Assembly (NCBI GenBank): GCA_033725935.1
Contig: MU867063.1
Span: 367,694 to 431,693 of the forward strand
Direction of reading: 5' to 3'
Source of the DNA: Cladorrhinum sp. PSN259
Lineage: Eukaryota; Ascomycota; Sordariomycetes; Sordariales; Podosporaceae
Length of the DNA: 64,000 bases
In this document: piece by piece, positions 56,501 to 64,000 of the stretch
How the letters are laid out: each line of letters starts with the position of its first letter
Position numbering within the stretch: the first letter of the stretch is position 1
Program-made: the position numbers and the translations under genes
The notes under the pieces: generated by a model
Told to the model about the DNA's origin: nothing
What the model saw: only the letters and a program-made list of their open reading frames with translations
The model's database searches: none

Positions 56501-57900
56501 CTTTTCAATATACCCAACTCTGACACTTCTTTTTATATCTCCCGTTAATATATCCAACACTCCCCTCTATCTAGTATACAACCTACATACGTACCACGTA
56601 ACACAAACTTTTTAAAAATCCCACTGCACGCAACATGTCGATTCGTGATGCTCATCAGTTGCCTTGGCTGCCTCACGAGGTCAAGATAAACGTGATACAC
56701 CACCACCCATCCAGGCACCCCCTAGTACATAGACCAGTCTCAAAACACACTCGCGCAAGTATGCGTTGTCCTTCCACCCAGTCCCATCAGTCCCAGGGAT
56801 GAGGATCGCGGGAAATCTGTGCACCGCTTGTTTGGGTCCTTGGGAAGAGTTCTACTCCACACCCACACTAGACATGCCTGGCTAGGCTAGGCGAAAAAAG
56901 TTCTGTTTTCCCTTTGCAGGTTGGGTTAGGTTGGTCAACTATAGCGCCATTCACATCATCGTTGCTGCATTGCGGTGAACCAAACACGAAAACCTTCGCG
57001 GAGACATATTGATCTTCATTTTTCTTTTTATTCTTAGTCTAGGTGGACAGTGGAAGGCTGCGTAGCGTATGACATGCCGTCAGTTCATGTCTAAAGCGGT
57101 TTGTGTGAATGTGTAAAAGAGAAAGTGGTGTAAAAATAAAGCATTAACCATCATGTCTGTCATGGTTTCATGAGGGTATTTTGTCTCTCTCAAAGTCTTG
57201 CCGCTCCTCGCCTCGCCTATTATTACCACTCGTCAACTAGACCCTCGAAATGCCCCCAACTCCCTCACACGGAGTGCAAGTACTAGGTGGACTTGACCTC
57301 CCTTTTCCTGTCCAACCATGATACATCATCCCCCATCGTCCATTTCCCAAGTCTTGCTTGCTTCATGTCCATCCATGACGATTTCCAGCCCCCGCTCTGT
57401 TGTCAAGATCCAGTAATCTTTCCCCAATGCCAGTTGAATAGACATCTTCCGTAATATCCCTGCGACACCAATTGACTCTGAGAACTGCCACGGCTGCCCG
57501 ATAAGAGTTCTCAAAAGACAAGAATAAAAAAAATTAAAATCAAAGGAAAAAAAGACATCCCCCCTTCCTCCTAGTTTGAAAAGAAAAAAAAACGAATATT
57601 TGCGCCCTAAAAATGACCCTCTTTTGTTTCATGCGCCATTCGCCAGATGTGTGATGTGTAAACGACGACCAACGCAAATGGCCAAAGAGAAAATCAAATT
57701 GCAAGCTGCCAATAGTAAAATGCCAGATGCAGATGACTTTTCTTCTCCAAAGCTGCGAAAGATTGCCAATATGCAGATCAGATTCGAGATATTTGCGCAA
57801 GCGCCAAGAAGTTGGGGAATGTTTTTTCGGTGGATTTAAGCTACCCAGACAACAGCTGGGGTTTGAGGCGGGAGAGGAAAGGAAGAGCGGCGGTAACCGT

Positions 57901-58688
57901 TCATAATATGACGCAACCTCTCTTCTTCTCGCTTTCCTTGCGTCGGTAGCGACTCTCTTTTGACTGGATGCTGGATTCTGCTCTTCGCGACTCGTACTTG
58001 TTGCTGCCGGTTGGGGAGAGAGGCTGAGCCGCAGCCTGTCTTTGCCTTCGAAGAATTCTGACCACGTCGTAAAATGCCTTGTCGACATTAATGTAATTCT
58101 TGGCCGATGCCTCGACAAATTCGCAGCCTAATTCACGCGCCAGGGCATGGCCTTCTTGAGTGGACACCTCTCGCTCGGCGATGCGATCGCTCTTGTTTCC
58201 TACGAGCATGATCGGAACAGGCGCGGCTGGGTTGACAGCAGATATGGGCGAGCCTGGGTATGAGGGTGACGATGCAGTTGACTCTTTTACCCTCTGAATC
58301 TGGTGGTGGAATCGCTTGATGCGTGTAAACGAAGACCGGGACGAGATACTGTATACTAGGATAAACCCTTCGCCGTCTCGGATCCATTGGTCTCTGAGAG
58401 CTGTGTATTCTTCTTGACCTGCCGTGTCCAATACCTCGAGCATGCATGCCTGGTTGTCGATCACGGCCTGCTTTCGGTAGGAGTCCTCAATGGTAGGGTC
58501 ATACTATGTAAGCCAAGCGTTAGCCAAGTTGTCCTTGGAAGGCGACCTGCAACAAAGCAAAGGGAAAAGAGGTGTGGATTTACCGTTTCGACAAAGTGTT
58601 GCAAGCAGAGCTGAATTGTAAGGGCGGTCTTCCCCACACCACCGTCACCAAGCACCACCAGTTTGTAAAGGACCATTTTTCCCGCCAT
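57901..58688 (-). CDS. ras-2: RAS-family GTPase, RAS-2
   Basis: Two exons, 58688-58584 and 58503-57901, 235 residues. The intron (80 bases, phase 0) lies between FVET and YDPTIEDSY. All G motifs are present: P loop GDGGVGKT (14-21), switch I with T39, DTAGQEEY (61-68), NKSD and ASAKN. The C-terminus is polybasic (RYRRKESEKKRG) and ends in CVIL, a CaaX box whose final Leu predicts geranylgeranylation. Compared with mammalian Ras there is a Ser/Pro insert of about 20 residues (KESTASSPSYPGSPISAVN) after helix 3, typical of fungal Ras2 homologues. In Neurospora RAS-2 affects hyphal growth, conidiation and wall formation. A longer upstream frame with Met at 58835 is leader; MAGKMVLYKL at 58688 is the family start. 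Confidence 0.95.
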
Positions 58689-61600
58689 TTTTGGCGATGT
58701 GTGTCGACTACCTTTGCGGTCGACGGGATTGTGAAATGCAGTTTGCGGATCCTGGAGTGAAATGTGACGTGTTTTAGAAAGTGCAGCGAGGTTGGTTTGG
58801 TTGAAAGGCGTGGTGGGAGGGAGGAGCAGCGGCACCGAGCGTGGCTAGTAGCGCAGCTTGGGATGGAGCCTATGTGAGGGGCGATGAGCGGCGGGAGAGA
58901 GACGCAGCGCAACAAAAATCACCGGACAGCTGTTGATCAGCAGTAAGCCCCGATATCAGGGCGAACCAAAAGTAAAGACGAGATGAGACGAGATGGTCAA
59001 TGCACGCGTGCGTACGTTCGTTCGTGCTTGTCTGTGATGGATGGAGTGGTGAGTATGGCGGGTGGTAGATGTGAGTGGTGTGGTGCGTGTTCCAGGTCAG
59101 GTTGGTTTTACGGTGCTGCTTGTGTCTCGACTCCGGCTCGGGGGCGGGAAAAATCGCAAGACAGGCGGGGCCCGGAAGAGTGGATTGGGTGGTTAATGAA
59201 TGGAGTTATGGGAACGGAGATCTCGGCAGCGAGTCGCGATATGGGGTGGCAGGTGTTTAAAAAAAAGGGTGTTTTCTGGACTGCTGTCTCCTGGCTGTAA
59301 AAAGAACAGAACCACACGATAGCAGACCTCTGACCACAGGCCGGGGTTTATGTGGGCGGTGGGCGGGCAGTGTTTAGCATGGAGCAGATGGAGAGCGGTG
59401 GAGTCAATTATTGGACAAATGCGGGTGGTAGTGGGCGGCTTCGAGCCCCTCTAAGCTTTTAGCAGGGGAATTCGCGGTACTTGGCCGTCTTCGGAGAGAG
59501 TCGTCAAGGTCACCGGTGCAGGTTCCCAAGGTTGGTGATTCCGGCAGGATTCTAATAAGAAGAAGAAGAACCAGAAAAATATATGAAGCGTAAAGGAGAT
59601 AGAAAAAGGAAATAAGCACGTAAAGCCGAAGCGGACGTGCAGCGGGAGGTAGTGCTGGCTGGCTGATTGATTCGAAGGTCGGAAGGTTGAGATAGCTTGA
59701 TGGGTAAGGTAGCTTTCAATGCATTTGGGGGGGGGAGCTCTGATGGGGAAAAGGAGGGAAAAGGCGGGAGACCGGGAGAGTCCAGATCGACATGGGTTTG
59801 CAGCCTTCAACGACACCAAAAGCAGACTATTATTGCGATTATATAAAATTCTTAGTACCGCATGCCCTCCTTGTAAGGTCACGGTAGGTCACCCGCCGGG
59901 CACTGTCCAAGTCATTCATTGGAAGTGGGAGAAACAAAAGAGTCCGCTCCCCGATCTCCATCCACTTGTTGGCGGCCTTCGTTGAAGACCGCCATCTGGC
60001 AGGCGCCTCGGAAGGAGAGACCTAGAAGAGCCTGAGCCTTGGAGGAACTGCTGAAGGTCCCATCCGATTTCAGCATCCGCGGCACACGGTGCGGAGCGCT
60101 CCTTCCTCCCCCAGCCCATCCCCTCCATCCTGCCATCCCTCCCATCCATGGCCTCTGCCGTTGGCTCTTGCTCAGATGCTGGCAGTGCTGCAATGCAAGG
60201 ACCAGGACCGAGGAAGGCGCTTGTGGGAATGGACGCACTGTCTGTCATCTGGTCAGTGCCCACACAACCCCACAAGGCGAGCGGTCCAAAAGAGGGTCCC
60301 CAATCTACCAGTTTCTGGGCAGCCGTGGCAGCAGATCGATCAACCATCAACGGAACCGCTCCCCAACACGCATGTCACGTCGCTGTCAGTGGTCACTGCT
60401 CGAGTCCCATGTAATACAGTACCAACCCACCTCAATACAAACATCCGTGGGATCCCTTCAGCTGTATCTGCTTGCTCCCATGCATGGCTCGGAAGGTCAC
60501 GGATGCGCCAGTGCGCAGCAGCCCTTCCGGTTCTCTCCTCCATCTTTCCATCCGGTTGCCACGGACGCATGCTATCTATGCAGCGGCAGCAACAAGGCTG
60601 ATGATGACGATGACAATTCTAGCCGGCCCGGCATGAGGACTTAAAACGTGGGGAACGTTAACTTGTTGGTTGACCAGCCGGAACCCAAGTCTGTGTAAAA
60701 CAGTCGTGCGGTTGAATAGTGAATCTTCACCCACATCTCCAATACACAAGCACGAGTGGCAGTCACAAGAAATCGCCGGTCAGCCCGGATGCCGGTTCCG
60801 ACCCGCCTGGCGCAACTTTTTTTCCTTCTATGCGACCAACTCAAGGGCCACAAGAGACCCTAGAGACCACAACGAACAGCAGCTTCGGAAACATCGAGTG
60901 CCTCGGATGAGGCTCCATGTGAAGGAGATCTCCCATCACAAGCCCATCAATACCTTCAAGCTCGGCTCCCTAAACTATCTCTATATCCTACACACAGTGG
61001 AAAGCTCTCCGCACACGCACACGCATACATACATACAGATACATACACCAGCCGCCGGCCGCATCATCCCGGCCCCATGTAACCCAAAGTATTGGAGACA
61101 TCCATGGCATATTATTAGAGCCCTGATGAAGATTGTCCCCAAGTTCTCGTACAAACCCGGTACGGCTGGGATTCGCCGACCCCTCAGAAAGTGGCCGCAT
61201 TGGGGCGTTATCCATCGTGCCCGCTTTGTTCTTTTCTCACTAATCAGTATTTTTTAAACTATCGATAGACTCTTGGGGAGACTCGGATTCGTAGCCGCGC
61301 TGGCATGCATGTGCCCGCATACACACACCCAATCATGCCAGATGCATCAAACGGTCTCAAGATCGATTTATCATGCTGCCAAATCGTCAAGGCAGACGAG
61401 ACGACGATCATTTTCAAGGTGCTGCGGACACAGTATTGGCCATGGGCCTTGACCCCGGCCTTGTCCTCGTCGCTCAGCCCAGGGAGGCAACATAGAATTC
61501 AAGTCACTGGATCTGGATCTGGGCACCACAAAGGAGAAATTTGGAATCCCGTTGCCAGAATCTGGACAACAGCACACGAACTAGCCTAGACTTTAGCATC

Positions 61601-62342
61601 AGGAGATTCCATCAGCAATCGCCGCCTTCCCTCAGCCTCAGGCCCAGCTTGTTCTAGCCTCGCATCAATTTCAGTTCAACATCGCACAATACCACTAATA
61701 CTTGGCCGAGGTAGCGGGGCTCTACGGCGTCATCATGCACCTCTCCTTCTCCCCGTCACACTTGCAGAAGAGAACACTGCATGTTAGCAGCTTTTCGCTC
61801 GATAGAGCCCGAGCTGACCGAGTTTCCGCCCTCGACACACATCCACTTTGTCCGTCAATTTGACGGAAGCCTTCCCCAATCTGGTCCTTTCTATCGAGAG
61901 TCTGACGCCTTGCCGCATCATGACCGTGCAGTGGCACACGAGTTTTTGAAGTTGCACAGTTACACAAGATCCTCCTTTCTTCATTCGAGTCCGAGTTAAC
62001 CGCAGACGCTTGCTAGTCTCGGCATGAAGTCTCATCTCGGAATTTGCCGTCAGATCCATTTGGCTTGACTAGTGCTATTCAAACCATCAGCTAAGGTTGA
62101 CAGCTGTCTCAAATCATGATATTCATCCTTGTTATCATAGGTAACTTGCCCCACTTAGAGTATGACGCCTCTTCTCCCGTCTCAAGATCACGAGACCACC
62201 TGTCAATGCAGGTGAACATCCCTTTCAAAGCGGAAATCCCCGAAAACATATTTTCAATACAGCATCTATTCCCCTGCGGATCATATCTCACTTCAGAAAC
62301 ATCACGCTTCCGACTTACAGATCATATTGCAGTCCCCAACCT
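58689..62342. other. Gene-poor spacer upstream of ras-2
   Basis: About 3.6 kb with no supported gene. In the GC-rich stretch 59.9-60.65 kb several frames are open at once on both strands (201, 170 and 144 codons), none with motifs, so they are treated as chance. The first part should be the ras-2 promoter and leader; the last part is 3' of the hydrolase gene. Confidence 0.5.
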
Positions 62343-63110
62343 TTACGCCTCCTCCAACCCCAACCTCTTCACGACCTCGAGCAGTCCACCTTCATCCTCC
62401 CCAACCCAAATGTCGACCCACTCCCTCGCGGCTTGATACCTCTCTTCGTCAGTCTTCCAGTCCTCGTCACCTGCACGTTCAATGTACACTGTCTTGAAAC
62501 CCAGTTCCCTCGCAGCTGCCAGATCACCCAAGTGAGCAGCCACCATTGCTACTTCGCTTGGGTTCAGACGACCTAGCTTTTCGCAAGCGCCCAGGTAGAC
62601 TTTTGTGTTTGGTTTGTATGCTTTGAAGTCCTCCGCCGAGATTATGTCGGTGAACCGGAGATTACCAAACTTGACTAGGTCATTAAGCAAAGAGGTGTTG
62701 CCGTTTGAGAGGGTGGCGGTTCTGTAGTGTTTTGAAAGGGTTTGAAGACCCTGTGGAACGTCTGCGTGGGGCGGGAGAAAATGCCAGATTTTGGAGAGAC
62801 TTTCGAGGGTAGAGGGGGGAGGTAAGGGGATGTTGTGGGCGTTGAGCAGGGAGATGAGACTTTCGTGGTGGTGGGTGTCGATGTCTTTCCAGGGGTCGGT
62901 GGAGGGGTTGTAATTGAATGTGAAACGGCCATAGGATGAATGCCACAGGGCGGCAAGCTCCGACGGGGATGGTTGTGAAGATGTGGGAAGAGGTATGGAG
63001 GTTTCGAGGGCGGACGTGACCGTGGGACGCCAGGAGACGAGAGTGCCGAAGACGTCGAATGCCAGGGCCTTGACGCCTGGGAGGAGGGAATATTGGGGGT
63101 TGGCGCCCAT
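62343..63110 (-). CDS. Haloacid dehalogenase type II-like hydrolase
   Basis: Single exon of 255 residues. HAD superfamily of the L-2-haloacid dehalogenase subtype: motif I FDVFGTLV with nucleophile Asp19, motif II TLSNGN, motif III lysine in DFKAYKPNTKVY and motif IV AAHLGDLAAARELGFKTVYI. The cap segment between motifs I and II (SSYGRFTFNYNPSTDPW) is alpha-helical as in that subtype. The usual motif IV contains Asn/Asp pairs (ANDxxDxxGA), and here it reads HLGDL, also common in fungal members. It may act on a haloacid or a small phosphate; the natural substrate is unknown. It is cytosolic, with no targeting signal visible. Confidence 0.9.
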   Translation of the reverse strand: MGANPQYSLLPGVKALAFDVFGTLVSWRPTVTSALETSIPLPTSSQPSPSELAALWHSSYGRFTFNYNPSTDPWKDIDTHHHESLISLLNAHNIPLPPPSTLESLSKIWHFLPPHADVPQGLQTLSKHYRTATLSNGNTSLLNDLVKFGNLRFTDIISAEDFKAYKPNTKVYLGACEKLGRLNPSEVAMVAAHLGDLAAARELGFKTVYIERAGDEDWKTDEERYQAAREWVDIWVGEDEGGLLEVVKRLGLEEA

Positions 63111-64000
63111 GGTGGGGCACGATGGTCTGGAGGTCTAGGTGGTTTGCGTGGGCTGGCAGTGTCTTACGAGGATGGGGAAGAAGGCAGGTAGGGATCACCG
63201 ACCCGCAGTCTTGGTCCTGGTATCTTCGGTCCTGAGGAGCCAAGAAGTCTAGAACGTCTGCCTTAGGAGGTGAGCGGTCCCGAGATTCCTGAGCAATCCA
63301 ATCTTGGAAGCTTCTTTACAAGGTGAGGACCGCAAGGGTTGAGGGTAAGTACACAGGTGGTTTTTTGCTCGTAAGATCTTGACAAGGTAGGTACACGGTA
63401 AGTTCTATCTAGAGAGTTCTGGGGCCACACTTCAGATTGAGTTTATATCTGGATATTTGGATTTGTAAACATTCGATCACGAATAATTGGAGTAAGTGAG
63501 AAGAGAGGACATTGGGGGAAGGAAGCGGGGCATGCTGTGATTTGTGGGCCGAAACTCGGTTTTCGGGGTACACATCCATTGACGTCACATGTTGAACTTG
63601 GGATGAACGATGGAGACACAGTCGTGACGTTTGGTGAGTAAGCGATTCAACTTTTATTGATGATCTTTAGTAAGTGCCTAGCTAGTCAAAATATCCAAAT
63701 GAAATATCAGGGAAGTTGAAATGTTAGAATTGGTTGTTTGGAGGTGTAATTGATTGACAGGTTCAGAGAGGTAAGGTAACCATGATAAAAAAATGATTTG
63801 ATCTGATTTGATGATTTTTGGGTAAACTTCCTGTTCTTTGTGTCACCCCCGGATCTGAAATTTTAGCTTTAATGTTTTGACACTCGGGTCTGTGTCAGAA
63901 TAACACGACGGTAGAAAGAAAAAAATAACAGCAAAAATGGTGACCGATAATAAATCACAACAACCTCGGGAGGAAAAAACGGAGCACTTTTCAGCAACGC
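63111..64000. other. Spacer upstream of the hydrolase gene
   Basis: Contains the presumed promoter of the minus-strand hydrolase gene. No coding frame of note, no repeat; the window ends here. Confidence 0.5.

Larger units (their letters stand above)
47991..57900. other. Ten-kilobase gene-poor, microsatellite-rich region
   Basis: No coding region with a recognisable product on either strand. It contains many simple repeats (an 8-base array at 49.55 kb, GCAAG pentamers at 52.3 kb, CCTG, CA/GACA, poly(A), TATG and poly(C) tracts up to 53.7 kb, CCA at 54.95 kb) and one Pol III-like element at 50.95-51.13 kb. T-rich sequence after 48.1 kb is the Opy2 3' region. Small single-exon genes or long non-coding RNAs cannot be excluded. 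Confidence 0.5.

Noticed and set aside
59916..60644. Several overlapping frames of 140-201 codons on both strands
   Set aside because: Simultaneous openness in many frames reflects GC-rich composition; none has a recognisable product.
60670..61257. 195-codon plus-strand frame
   Set aside because: Contains a His-Thr run from a CA microsatellite and no conserved feature.

Overview
The window reads as nuclear DNA of a filamentous ascomycete, most likely Sordariales (Neurospora/Sordaria type). The genes carry short introns (about 50-150 bp) with GTAAGT-like donors and CAG/TAG acceptors. Starts often have a C/A-rich leader with ATGGC. The proteins (chitin synthase of the chs-1 type, ketol-acid reductoisomerase, RAS-2, Opy2, COP9 subunit 3, indoleamine dioxygenase) fit that group, and the spacers are rich in microsatellites. 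I see no prokaryotic, viral, organellar or CRISPR content and no intact transposon. All splice models are mine, read by eye and checked for phase continuity; none has transcript support here.

Layout. 1-4.07 kb: a small cysteine-cluster protein and an amidohydrolase, both on minus, the latter divergent from RPA1. 4.07-8.1 kb: replication protein A large subunit (a cluster of MCB-like ACGCG boxes precedes it) and COP9 signalosome subunit 3, tandem on plus. 9.5-15.8 kb: a long minus-strand gene ending in a CCCH zinc-finger protein; nine exons join in phase. 17.8-24.3 kb: a Mi-2/CHD (Mit1-like) chromatin remodeller on minus, with an acidic orphan 5' exon upstream. 25.0-29.7 kb: a mitochondrial SpoU-type rRNA methyltransferase with a very large repeat insert, then a cysteine-rich GPI-anchored surface protein. 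29.8-33.8 kb: indoleamine 2,3-dioxygenase (minus) divergent from a serine racemase/threonine dehydratase-like PLP enzyme (plus), separated by a spacer with CCGG palindromes. 34.5-41.7 kb: ketol-acid reductoisomerase (ilv-2), NEDD8-conjugating enzyme UBC12 and class III chitin synthase, all minus. 41.7-46.7 kb: long spacer. 46.7-48 kb: Opy2-like osmosensor anchor. 48-57.9 kb: about 10 kb without a convincing gene, full of simple repeats and with one candidate Pol III unit. 57.9-58.7 kb: ras-2. 58.7-62.3 kb: spacer. 62.3-63.1 kb: haloacid dehalogenase-type hydrolase.

Functional links: UBC12 attaches NEDD8 to cullins and the COP9 signalosome, of which CSN3 is a subunit, removes it, so two opposing steps of one cycle lie in this window. 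Chitin synthase, Opy2 (HOG pathway) and RAS-2 all concern polar growth, wall and stress signalling. Ketol-acid reductoisomerase and the PLP enzyme belong to amino-acid metabolism; IDO starts NAD synthesis from tryptophan. None of these forms an operon-like unit. The window is mostly ordinary euchromatic fungal sequence; the best leads are alternative-splicing cases (CHD C-terminus, CCCH N-terminus), phased regulatory motifs, and the Pol III-like element near 51 kb.
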